Below are positions 9,159 through 19,400 of a stretch of DNA of 64,000 nucleotides, in pieces. A program made the position numbers and the translations under genes. The DNA is taken from NCBI RefSeq assembly GCF_914767665.1, contig NC_059502.1, forward strand, positions 47,218,753 through 47,282,752, read 5' to 3'. The notes below the pieces were generated by a model that saw only the letters and a list, made by a program, of their open reading frames with translations, searched no databases and was not told the DNA's origin. Numbering within the stretch: position 1 is the stretch's first letter; each line of letters opens with the position of its first letter. This DNA is from Harmonia axyridis (Eukaryota > Arthropoda > Insecta > Coleoptera > Coccinellidae).

Positions 9159-12046
9159 CTTTCTAGTTTTTCTTGGTTTGTCTGGTGGTTGAATGAAAAT
9201 TGCTCCTTGTGAAGTTGTAAAGGTGTTGATTCGTCTGCTTCACACAGTATTTTGTAGAACTCTGATGTACTTGCTTGATCTCTGAAGTATTCCCGTAGGC
9301 TTTCTATCTGACCACTAGCAAGTTCCATGATGTCCGTAAGACCTCTGCCTCCTTTATTTCTCGGCAGTGTAGTCCTCTCAATGCTGCTTTTCGGATGGTG
9401 CTTGTTTGATTTTGTCATCAACGTTCTCAATTTACGTTGCAAGTTTTCGATGTCTGTTTTGCTCCATGGAACTATAGCGAATGAGTATGTTAGAATTGAA
9501 CATGCATATGTGTTGATGGCTCTCGTCATGTTCCTGCTGTTGAGGTTTGTTTTTAAGATTTTTTTGATTCTCCTTATGAACTCAATCGTTAAGTCTTGCT
9601 TCAATCTTTGGTGGTTTATTCGTCGGTTCTGTTTCATTCCAAGATATTTATAAAGATCATCCGACTTCATTGCTTCTATTTGCTGTCCATTAGCGAGAGT
9701 GATCGGTTCATCTTGTATTCTTCCTCTCACTAAGCTGAGAGTACGACATTTGTCCAATCCAAATTCCATATCTACATCTATCGAAAAATGTTCCACTAGT
9801 TGGTCCATAAATTCTAGGTGATTCTTATTGCCTGTTATCAGTTTCAAATCATCCATGTACAGCAAATGACTGAGGGCGGTAGTATTATTATTTCCCTTAA
9901 TGTTGAAACCCTTTTGAGTAGCGTTTAGCTGTTTAGAGAGTGGGTTCAGCGCCAAGCAGAACCATAAAGGGCTCAAGGAGTCTCCTTGGAAAATTCCATT
10001 CTTAATTGGAATCAGTTTTGCTTTTATGTTTGCCGTGAAAAGCTCGATGTTCGTTTTCCAATTGTCCATTGCAAGCTTTAGAAAATTGGTTATAATTGGA
10101 TCGATCTTGTATATCTCCAAAATTTTCTTCAGCCAGCCATGTGGAAGTGAGTCGAAAGCCTTCTTATAATCAAAATAAGTCATGAAAAGATTTCTACGTT
10201 TCTTGAAGGCTTGGTTGCATATGATGGAATCTATTACCAGCTGTTCCTTCGATCCTTGTGCATTCTTGGAACATCCTTTTTGCTGTGTTGTAATTATTTT
10301 ATTTTTCTCGCAATGTTTGTAGATACGAGATGCTAAACATGATGTGATGATTTTGTATATTGTTGGTAGGCATGTTATAGGTCTGTATTTTGATGGATCC
10401 ATAGTGTTTTGAAAATCCTTCGGTATTAGGTAAGTGTTACCTGTTGTTAAAAATGTCGGCATTTCTGTTGGATTATTTATTATGTTATTTATGTATTCGA
10501 CTAGCCTGCCGGGCAGACACCAAAACTTCTTCAACCAGAAGTTGTGAATTCCATCTGGGCCTGGAGATTTCCAATTGTGAGTGTTCTTCAATATTTCCTT
10601 TAGTTCTTCAGACGTTATTACACTATGTGGCATACTTTCTATGGTCTCACATGATTTCTCCTCTCTTCTCATCCAACGCGCTTTGGAGTTAAAAGGAGTT
10701 GGTTTTGACAGTTGATCGGTCCAAAAACTCTCCATATCTTCGGCGCTTGGAGGACTCCCTAATTTTGTTGACGTTTGTTCATTAAGCATTCTATAAAAAT
10801 TTTTTTCGGAGTTTTCAAAAATCATATTGTCATATTTTCGTTTATAGCTCTCATTGTATCTTCTCAGTCGTTCAGAGTATACACTTAATTTTTGTTTGAG
10901 AGTATATAGAGTTTCTTGAGAACTTTCATTGTTGGCGTCGTAGTTTGCATGTCGCCTATTGCGATCCATAATTGCATCCACTATTTTTTGTAGTTTTCTC
11001 GACGGAGAACCTTTTTCAAATTGTGTTAACCGTCCTATATCTTGTCGGAGGCTATGTACTTTTGCTTCTAGCCTATTTTGCCAATGTCGTTTGTTATGCT
11101 GTTTTTTCTGTGCTGGTTGCTCACTTCTAGGTTTTGGCTTCACGCCGAGCACTGCTGATATTGTAGAGGCTGCACAGTAGGTAATAAGATGCAATGACTC
11201 TAGGTTCTGGTCATTCGAAAAAAACGGTGGAATTATCTCTTTGTTCATTATGTGCAGAATATGTGAGAGTTTTTTCGATGTCTTCAGTCTAGGAAGAATT
11301 GGTCGTTTAAGAGGATCAGTACCCTCGAATTCTATGAAATATCTATTCATTGTAACAGATAATTGCTCTAATAGATCTCTTCGACTTTCCTCTCGGTTTT
11401 CCATAGTTGCAGTCTGTATATTCCGCCATTGCTCATCTCTTACTAGTGCCAAATCTCCGCTGTTTTGTTCCTCAGTATTAATTTGTGCATTGGTGTTCTG
11501 TTGGTTTTCAGCACAATCGTAGTTTTCTTCAGTTGTCACTTCGTTGTTAGTGAGGTTCCTATTCTGTAGCCTCAGTTGGACTTCATTTTTTATGGTGTTA
11601 AGTATCTCATCGGGTACAAGTTTATTTCTCAATATGACCCGGTATTGGTCGGCTACTCTTTGTTCAGAAACTTGAATTTCTGGATAGTTTCTGTGGAATT
11701 CTGCAAACAGCTTTTGCCGGTAGCCTATTTTATCCTCTTCCATATTAGTTACTTCATAGTATATGCGCATGATCGTCCATTTCATGCGTCTTCTTGGTAG
11801 ACCTGCTTGGGTGAGTGCTGGTTGGGGATCCTGCACAGCACTTTCGGCAGTCGGAGAAACACGTGTTATTCTTCTCGTAAAATGTTGATATTGTGGAGGC
11901 GTAGCATTTTGTTCGACAGACGCCCGTCTCCTCAGCACTCTGTCACCGACGTCCCGCATACTGTCATGTCCAGCGCCGGCTCCAGACACGCCCTGACGAA
12001 CCTCAGGCAGCGGCTCTATATTTCTATTCCTTAAATTCACCATCAT
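9113..12046 (-). CDS. Dong: N-terminal region and reverse transcriptase
   Basis: 977 residues from the ATG at 12046. The N-terminal half is charged and has no zinc finger that I can see. RT motifs follow: SPGPDGIHNFWLKKFW, KYRPITCLPTIYKI, TYFDYKKAFDSLPHGW, GIFQGDSLSPLWFCLALNPL and the catalytic LLYMDDLKLITG, then the thumb region (ILTYSFAIVPW, RNKGGRGL). YMDD and FQGDSLSP are typical of the R2/R4 group. The frame runs off into a short out-of-frame tail (MEDISTR), where the endonuclease frame takes over. Length and motif set fit a nearly intact protein. Confidence 0.9.
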   Translation of the reverse strand: MMVNLRNRNIEPLPEVRQGVSGAGAGHDSMRDVGDRVLRRRASVEQNATPPQYQHFTRRITRVSPTAESAVQDPQPALTQAGLPRRRMKWTIMRIYYEVTNMEEDKIGYRQKLFAEFHRNYPEIQVSEQRVADQYRVILRNKLVPDEILNTIKNEVQLRLQNRNLTNNEVTTEENYDCAENQQNTNAQINTEEQNSGDLALVRDEQWRNIQTATMENREESRRDLLEQLSVTMNRYFIEFEGTDPLKRPILPRLKTSKKLSHILHIMNKEIIPPFFSNDQNLESLHLITYCAASTISAVLGVKPKPRSEQPAQKKQHNKRHWQNRLEAKVHSLRQDIGRLTQFEKGSPSRKLQKIVDAIMDRNRRHANYDANNESSQETLYTLKQKLSVYSERLRRYNESYKRKYDNMIFENSEKNFYRMLNEQTSTKLGSPPSAEDMESFWTDQLSKPTPFNSKARWMRREEKSCETIESMPHSVITSEELKEILKNTHNWKSPGPDGIHNFWLKKFWCLPGRLVEYINNIINNPTEMPTFLTTGNTYLIPKDFQNTMDPSKYRPITCLPTIYKIITSCLASRIYKHCEKNKIITTQQKGCSKNAQGSKEQLVIDSIICNQAFKKRRNLFMTYFDYKKAFDSLPHGWLKKILEIYKIDPIITNFLKLAMDNWKTNIELFTANIKAKLIPIKNGIFQGDSLSPLWFCLALNPLSKQLNATQKGFNIKGNNNTTALSHLLYMDDLKLITGNKNHLEFMDQLVEHFSIDVDMEFGLDKCRTLSLVRGRIQDEPITLANGQQIEAMKSDDLYKYLGMKQNRRINHQRLKQDLTIEFIRRIKKILKTNLNSRNMTRAINTYACSILTYSFAIVPWSKTDIENLQRKLRTLMTKSNKHHPKSSIERTTLPRNKGGRGLTDIMELASGQIESLREYFRDQASTSEFYKILCEADESTPLQLHKEQFSFNHQTNQEKLERWRERNPCMEDISTR

Positions 12047-12301
12047 TCATGGGTTCCTCCGTGTCGTGGAGGAGACGGCATCTGGTCGCTTTTTACGATC
12101 CGCAGAGCTACGGTGAGAGAATTCTTGAGCTACTTTCCACACGGCTTCGTCCGTTACCCTGGACAGGGACCCTTCAACAGGTTACAGCTTCCCGGGTCAG
12201 GGAGCTCCTGGAATCTGCGGTGGGCAGGAGTCGATTCAACTCTCCTGATAGGTGAATCGCTAGGGATTGCCTACCGCTACCCTTTCATTATTATTATTAT
12301 T

Positions 12302-12838
12302 GTATTATAAAATTATGCTTCGCATAAATCTGCATTTGCTTAACCTCTTATGCTAATGTGTATAAATTTGTATCTCAAATGAGATATTTTTGTCTTGGAG
12401 TGAATATTTATTAATTATTGGTTTTATCTGCATATTTTCGAGATAAAATTTATTTTCGAACCAATAGAAACAAGCCAAATGAAACCGTACGTCGAGAATA
12501 TATTTGACAAATCCCAACCAATTTTTATGAGCTATTGACTAATCAACCCCTAAGGAATGGAGTGTGTAATCTGGTAAGCATTACAAGGGAACACATAATC
12601 GATGTCAACTTCAAAAACAAAATAGTCGAACAATGGCAGACCAGATGGAACTAAACTGAAAGTAAATTAAGAGAATTCAAACGATGTGTCAAAAGAGCAT
12701 ATCTAGCCAGAATACACCGTCTAAGAATCGAACACACCGAACTAACACACCCATGGCCGGAGCGACCGGGTGGGAAGGAAATTGAACTTCTCTCGGGGCA
12801 TAATTCAAGGGCGCTAACTAAATTGACCTTAGATCGTT
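12302..12838. other. AT-rich gap with a short coding relic
   Basis: There is no gene here. Positions about 12717-12838 on the plus strand read as about 40 open residues (with ELTHPWPERPGGKEIELL) that stop abruptly where the Gypsy LTR begins. I do not recognise the source; the spacing resembles the tail of a LINE RNase H region, but that is a weak guess. The rest shows nothing. Confidence 0.35.
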
Positions 12839-13429
12839 TGTAACGGTTCAATTTACACCATTTGATATTTCGGTTAGTACTACGCCCTCTGGAGCTTGAT
12901 TGTTGATTCAGCTCGGAATATTCCGTATTAATTTAAATTTGAATTTATTATGGAACAGTTATTTCCGGATAAGTGAGGTCGAATATCATTACCGTTGGGA
13001 AATATTTTATAGTTTCTGGATTTCTTGTTTGTTTTCTTCTGTGTGGGAAGTTTCGTTTGACAACTGGTAGATTCTGTGGTTATGGATTGTCAAAATGGAG
13101 GTTATCGGCGATTTGAGATAGTTTTTTGAAAGAGAGTTTTTTTGGAAAGAAAATTTGCCTGATTGAAGAATATATGATCTAGAATCATCCTTGTTATAGG
13201 CGATTATTTCTTCAATTTGGGTAATTCCCTGTATGGTTTATGGTATTGTGAATATTTCTGGGAAATACGTTTTATACGTGATTATAAAGTTTTCTTCCAC
13301 AAGGCCCATCTCTGGTATTGAATTTTACTCTGAAGATCTGAGAGGATTCGCTTCCCGCCGATAAGTTCGAACACCTGTTGAACTTACACGAAGAATATCA
13401 AGAAGATCCTTTTCCCTCGAACAACAACT

Positions 13430-13722
13430 GAGAGGGTCCTAGTGCCTGGTAAGAGTCAGGTTGAATTGAAGAATCCTAGTGCCTGGATATTTTTGGGAAT
13501 CCTAGTGCCTGGGTAACGTTGAGAATCCTAGTGCCTGAGTAACGTTGAGAATCCTAGTGCCTGGTTGAATTGAATAATCCTAGTGCCTGGTTCACTGTTT
13601 GGAATCCTAGTGCCTGGATATTTTTGGGAATCCTAGTGCCTGGTTGGATTTGAAATCCTAGTGCCTGGATATTATTGAGAATCCTGGTGTCTGGTTGAAT
13701 TTGAAGAGTCCTAGTGACTGAT
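13430..13722 (+). repeat. Tandem array of TCCTAGTGCCTGG in the 5' LTR
   Basis: About nine good copies and two decayed ones of the core tcctagtgcctgg occur with a period of about 25-27 bases (37 between the first two). They are joined by variable linkers such as atatttttgggaa and ttgaattgaa. The core is conserved while the linkers vary. The same array is at about 20625-20917 in the 3' LTR. Confidence 0.9.
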
Positions 13723-14499
13723 TACGTTCAGGAGTTCTGGAGTCTGGTATATGGTATGGTTTGAGGTTATGGTATTTATTTTCTGGTATATGGTGCTGAA
13801 TTCTGGTGCAGTTCTGATGTATGGTACAGTTCAAGTGAATGGTATATTTCTGGCATATGGTGTACCTCGAGTAGATGGTATATTCTACGTATAGAGATCT
13901 CACCGTTAGATTGCTGTCAAGTCAACCTTCAATATTGATTTTGTATCAGGTAACCGGTGCTTGCACTGGCTTTAATGAGTATTGTACTGAGATTTAGTTT
14001 TTGAAGTAACGATTTAGTGTACTGATAGTAAATCAGTCATTTGAATAAGAGTTAACGGTTATATTATTAATTTTCTGTCCATTGACAGTTATATTTAGAT
14101 ATATTGAATAAAGGTTGTTTGTTGCTTATTATATACTGTTGCAATTGTAAACAGTTTGCGGTGAGGTGCACTTCACTAACTGGCCATTTATTTTAACAAC
14201 TTTAATACTTGTGTATCCCTTCAGGATTTGTGACTGGAATTTATTATTACTTTATTCAACCTGCTATTTTATACCAGCCAGTTATTACAACCACTGTATT
14301 TGTATATTCCCTCTGGATCTGTGGTTCAGGTCAATCTTCTTGTTCAACTTGGTTATTTGTCTGGTTTATTATCTGGTAAATTTGGAGTTTGTTGAACTCT
14401 GTTTTAATTTAGTTTTGGTACTGAAGTTTGAGGTTAAGCCTAAGCCAAGTGTAGGCTGATATAAGGATCCTGTTTTCAGGATTAGTTTAGGCATTATAG

Positions 14500-14642
14500 G
14501 TTATAGGAAGCCCTTCTGGCATTTGTTGTTGATTATAGGTTATAGGAAGCCCTTCTGGCATTTGTTGTTGATTATAGTTTTTAGGAAGCCCTTCTGGCGT
14601 TTGTTAGTGTTAGGTAAAGTTTTGGGAAGCCCTTCTGGCTCT
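14500..14642 (+). repeat. Tandem array of GGAAGCCCTTCTGGC in the 5' LTR
   Basis: Four copies of ggaagcccttctggc with a period of about 37-40 bases and linkers of the type atttgttgttgattatagg. The array repeats in the 3' LTR at about 21695-21837. Confidence 0.9.
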
Positions 14643-14911
14643 TGGCAACTTTGAGAATTCTTTTTATTTTATTGTTTATTATCAACCACTGCATAAATTT
14701 TAATTTTATTAAACGTTTGACTTGAGTGATTTGTTTTATTGCTACTCTGGTAGAGGAGTACGCAATTTATTCTTAAGACAGGCATATCTCTACCTGGCGC
14801 CCATTATTTCCACCTTATTTTGAAGAACTCACTCCCGTCTTCACTGAGTGTAGTCGCGAGCCGAACTTTAGCCTTGTGACCCGGCTTACTCAAGGTCGAC
14901 ACGTCACAAAT

Positions 14912-14929
14912 TGGCGCCCAACGTGGGGC
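14912..14929 (+). other. Primer binding site, tRNA-Lys(CTT)
   Basis: The sequence tggcgcccaacgtggggc lies three bases after the 5' LTR. It is complementary to the 3' end of animal tRNA-Lys(CTT), from recall of that tRNA (ending GCCCCACGTTGGGCG plus CCA). A lysine primer is common in Gypsy elements. Confidence 0.88.
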
Positions 14930-15129
14930 CCAAAAGTCTATTCTATCTGACTTGCAGTGGTTGATCGGTCTTGTTGTTATTATATATATTTTTCGTATTC
15001 CGTTAGTTTTCAAATCTACCTTGTTATCAATTTTTTCTGTAGTGTCGATTTCCGTTGTATTTATTGGCGCTGCTAATATTTTGTATTTTTGAGGTTAGGT
15101 AATATTGTGCTTTTGGTATTCTGTTAAGT

Positions 15130-16497
15130 ATGGAGGGTCGAATGGACGTGAATCGTCTTGATAAAGATGAATTGAGTTATGAATTAGCTGTAAGAGGTGT
15201 AGATAACGTGAATACGGTTGTTGAGATGAGAAAGAGTCTTAGAGGTTATTTGAGGTTAGAAAAGTCGGGAATTAAAGCCAAATATCCACCATATCCATTT
15301 CGGTTCGAAGATGACTCGAAAGTGATAGAAAACTCGATTTCGTTATTTCAGAGAGAATTATTAGATTTTTCGGGTGATGAGAAAAGCCCATCTTTTCTAA
15401 AGACGTCTACCCGCTTGGTACATTTGTTCAAACGAGCTGAAAGATCTCAAGCGCTCTCAGAGGAAGAACAGGTTCTCCGGTCAGGTTATTTAGCGAAAAT
15501 AGTTGGATTACAGGCGGAACTAGGGTCGCGAGCAAGAAAATATAGGAGATTATCGATGCAAACTCAGTCACCTTTGGAGTTGAGCATGCTGATGGATACA
15601 GCTGGTATATCTGATTCGTCGTCGGAATCTGAATCTGATGAAGTCACAGTTAGTGATATAGTTCACCGGACCACTGCTACAGCTTCGGCTCCTCAATGTA
15701 AGATACCTTCAGTATCAGTAGCAAAATGGAATATTACCAAATTTAGTGGAGATAATTCTAAATGTTCCCTGAGTTCTTTCCTTGAAAATGTTGAGGAATT
15801 ATGTATTTCCCGGAACGTTACAGGGGAGCAGTTGTTCTTGTCTGCTAGTGATCTATTTGTGGGTAAGGCTCTTATCTGGTTCCGATCTGTCCGGTCCACC
15901 TTGTCAACGTGGTCTCAGTTAGTTGACGAATTGAGGAAACAGTTTCTTCCTCCCAATTATAATGAGAAACTCTTCGATGAGATCAAACGCAGAACACAGG
16001 GCCCTGATGAAAGCATCGGTTTGTATCTGGCAATGATGGACACTATGTTCAAACGTCTTACTGTACCAGTCAATGAGGATGCTCGACTGAGAATCCTTCT
16101 TCGTAATATCTCACCCTTTTACCAGAGTCAGTTAGGTTTGACTAACATAACCTCGATTTCGCAACTGTTGGATATCGGAAGACAACTCGAGGCTCGCAAA
16201 GAATCCATCGAATCCTTTGTACCTCCTCCACGAAATAGGAGCTCATTGATGGAACCTGATTTAGCATATGTATATGCCGAACAACCCTCTGCCTCTTCTG
16301 TTGATGTGAGTACCTCGTCTGCTGATGTAAGTACCTCTGCGGCTGAGGTAAGTGCAGTATTGACTTGCTGGAATTGTAAGCAACCTGGTCATGCTGCTAG
16401 GGATTGTAAGATGACCAAAAATAAGTACTGTTTCAAGTGTGGTCGTCCGGGTTCCACTGTTCAGACCTGTCCTAAGTGTAAGCCGTCGGAAAACTGA
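15130..16497 (+). CDS. Gypsy Gag polyprotein
   Basis: 455 residues from the ATG at 15130. The N-terminal part is charged and Ser-rich. A retrotransposon gag domain lies around residues 195-370 (KWNITKFSGDNSKCSLSSFL, LIWFRSVRSTLSTW). At the C-terminus a zinc knuckle CWNCKQPGHAARDC is followed by a second knuckle, CFKCGRPGSTVQTC, in which the usual His is Ser. The protein forms the particle and binds element RNA. It ends at TGA 16495-16497, and pol overlaps it in the -1 frame from 16482. Confidence 0.93.
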   Translation: MEGRMDVNRLDKDELSYELAVRGVDNVNTVVEMRKSLRGYLRLEKSGIKAKYPPYPFRFEDDSKVIENSISLFQRELLDFSGDEKSPSFLKTSTRLVHLFKRAERSQALSEEEQVLRSGYLAKIVGLQAELGSRARKYRRLSMQTQSPLELSMLMDTAGISDSSSESESDEVTVSDIVHRTTATASAPQCKIPSVSVAKWNITKFSGDNSKCSLSSFLENVEELCISRNVTGEQLFLSASDLFVGKALIWFRSVRSTLSTWSQLVDELRKQFLPPNYNEKLFDEIKRRTQGPDESIGLYLAMMDTMFKRLTVPVNEDARLRILLRNISPFYQSQLGLTNITSISQLLDIGRQLEARKESIESFVPPPRNRSSLMEPDLAYVYAEQPSASSVDVSTSSADVSTSAAEVSAVLTCWNCKQPGHAARDCKMTKNKYCFKCGRPGSTVQTCPKCKPSEN

Positions 16498-19400
16498 AGG
16501 GGAAGACCTCTAATGGCAGTATGTGTGCCTTCCCTCATTTCTCTGCCCGTGATCGTTTACCTTCACACCAGAAAGCTCTGTTGGATTATGTGTTGGCGCA
16601 TGCGAAAAATGATGAACGTCCATATTTATCGGTTTCTGTTTTTGATGTTGATTTGTTAGGTCTTCTGGATTCTGGTGCTTCATGCACGATTATTGGAGGT
16701 CCTGGATGGACGATGTTGAAGAATTTAAATTTAAGTATTAATGTCGATAATCTTGTTTCTTGTAGAGTCGCTAATGGACAAAGTTGTTCAAGTATCGGTT
16801 CGGTGGATTTACCGATTAAGCTTGAAAATAAAGTTAAGATGATTTCAGCCTTAGTAGTTCCTGAGTTGCCGCACTCTTTAATCCTAGGCATTGATTTTTG
16901 GAGGAAGTTTGGTGTTGTACCGGATCTTCGTTGTGGGAAATGGGTATTTCAACGAGATGCTGATGTCTCTGTGGATGCGATTGCATCAGAGGAACACCTT
17001 ACCCCTGAGCAATCTAGGATTTTGAATGAGGTTGTGCAGGAGGCTTTTCAGAACATGGGTGACGAGTTAGGGTGTACTAATCTGGTGGAACATGAGATAA
17101 AAACCTCGTGTCGTCCAATTAAACAGAGGTATTATCCTGTGAGTCCGGTAATGCAGGGTCATATTGATGCAGAGTTGGACAACTTACTGGAGCAGGGCAT
17201 TGTTGAACCTTCGACCAGCCCCTGGTCATCCCCGATTCTTCTTGTTAAAAAGAAGGATGGCTCGTACCGATTCTGCGTTGATTACAGGAAATTGAATGCC
17301 GTCACAGAAAAAGATGCGTATCCTCTTCCCTATATTAATTCCACCTTGGATCGGCTCCGCAACGCCAAGTTCTTGTCCTCTATGGACATAAAGTCGGCAT
17401 ATTTTCAGGTCCCCTTAGCAGCATCCTCTCGCCCTTTAACTGCGTTCACAGTACCCAATAGAGGTCTGTTTCAATTCCTCCGTCTGCCTATGGGACTGTC
17501 TAATAGTCCGGCTACATTTCAGCGTTTGGTTGACAGAGTTCTTGGTCCGGATTTGGAACCATATGTGTTTGTCTATTTAGACGACATAATTATTATTACT
17601 GATACCTTCGAAAAGCATGTAGAGGTATTGAAGGAAGTCTTTAAACGACTCAAAGCGGCTAACTTAACGGTTTCAAAGAAGAAGTGCCATTTTTGTCGAC
17701 CGGAACTCTTGTATCTAGGGTATGTAGTGGACTCAAAAGGTCTAAGAATGGATCCAGCGAAGGTTCAGGCTATTTTGAACATACCAGTCCCCACTTCTGT
17801 TTCGGAGGTTCGACGTATACTGGGTTTGGCTTCATGGTACCGGAGATTCGTACCAAACTTTGCGGATCTGACTGCTCCCTTAACGGAGCTACTCAAGAAA
17901 AATCTGTCCTTCAGATGGAGTTCCCAATGTGATGAGGCTTTGATTAGGTTGAAGGAATGTTTGATTAGTGCCCCTGTTTTGTCTTGTCCGGATTTTTCAA
18001 GATCGTTCACCATACAGTGTGATGCTTCCGGTTATGGGATTGGTGCTGTCTTGACTCAGCAACAAGAGGATGGAGAAAAGGTGATATGCTATCTTTCCAG
18101 GTCTTTAACCCGGTTAGAACGCAATTATACCACCACGGAACGTGAATGCCTTGCCGTTCTATGGGCGATTGAGAAACTGCGACCGTATATTGAGGGGTCA
18201 CATTTCTCGGTTATCACCGATCATGCTAGTTTGCTCTGGCTGGATCGACTGAATTCACTTTCTGGAAGATTAGCCCGGTGGGCCATCAGACTTCAACAGT
18301 ATGATTATACCATTATCCATCGTAAAGGTAAAGATAACATCGTACCGGATACTTTATCTAGGTCGGTACCTATCATCGATACTGTTGATACTCCTCAGAG
18401 TCATTCCTCGGATTTGTGGTATGAAAAACTTCTAGGAAAAGTGACTCATGCCCCTCACCGGTTCCCATCCTGGCAAATTATTCAGGGTAAGCTTTTCAAG
18501 AATGTAACACCTCGAATTCCTGAATTAGCCTCTGATTCTGATTACTGGAGAGAAGTTGTTCCGCGTCCTCAACGAAAATCATTAATTAGGCAGGTCCATG
18601 AAACTCTACTTCATGTGGGAGTTTTCAAAACATATAGTAAGTTGGCACAAAGTTATTACTGGCCAAAGATGCGATATGACGTGGCTTCGTTTATTCGCTG
18701 CTGCAGAACCTGTCATGCCATCAAACCAAGCCAGGAGAAGCCTGCTGGCCTCATGCTCTCCAAACAGGTCTCAATTTCTCGACCATTCGAGCTTCTGTCT
18801 GCGGATTTGGTTGGCCCTTTACCTCGGTCTCGCTCCGGTAACCAGTATATTTTTGTCGTCGCGGATTGTTTCAGCAAGTTCCCTCTTCTTTTTCCACTGC
18901 GTACGGCTACCGCATCAGCCATTGTAAAAATACTGGATACACATGTCTTTCCTGTCTTTGGGTGTCCCAATTCCATGATTGTCGATAATGGCGTACAGTT
19001 CCGGTCTAAAGAATTTGTTAAATTCTTACAATCTTATAATGTCACCATTCAGTATACCGCACTATACCATCCCCAAGCTAATCCGGTCGAAAGAATTAAT
19101 AGGGTTATAAAAACCATGTTGAGGTCCTACCTGTCAGAAGATCAGAGAGGTTGGGATAGACAGTTAAACCAGGTTGGGTTAGCTATTCGTTCCTCAAATC
19201 ACGAAGTCACCGGTTACTCTCCAAATTTTATTGTTTTTGGAAGAGAAGTTTCGTGTAAGGGTGAAAATACCTGCCCTGAACAGATTCGTTTTGACAGGTC
19301 TGCCTTGACTAAGGAACGGGAAAAAGCTTTCGCGAGAGTATATGGTGACGTAAAGATTAAGTTAGCGAGAGCGTACGAGGCTAATAGTCGAACTTACAAT

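Larger units (their letters stand above)
8180..12285 (-). mobile_element. R4/Dong-clade non-LTR retrotransposon
   Basis: About 4.1 kb on the minus strand. It has a 5' UTR of about 240 bases, a long RT-bearing frame (12046-9113), and an endonuclease frame (9158-8256) shifted by one base relative to the first. An R2/R4-type order is visible: central RT, then a CCHC finger, then a restriction-like endonuclease at the C-terminus, with no apurinic endonuclease at the N-terminus. Both sides are (TTA)n. There is no poly-A tail. Apart from the one frame change the element looks complete. Confidence 0.88.
12839..14908 (+). repeat. 5' LTR of the Gypsy element
   Basis: 2070 bp, far longer than the few hundred bases usual for insect Gypsy elements. 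It contains two tandem arrays (about 13430-13722 and 14500-14642). A hydrophobic 97-residue open frame (14166-14459) is present identically in the other LTR; I do not call it a gene. Confidence 0.95.

Noticed and set aside
13430..13722. Repeat-spacer pattern resembling a CRISPR array
   Set aside because: Core of 13 bases, spacers of about 12-14 bases, inside an LTR of a eukaryotic retroelement, with no cas genes.
14166..14459. Hydrophobic 97-residue frame in the Gypsy LTR, identical at 21361-21654; also an 81-residue frame at 13658-13903 and 20853-21098
   Set aside because: Both are LTR-internal, low-complexity and of biased composition, and repeat only because the LTRs repeat. No signal peptide or known domain.
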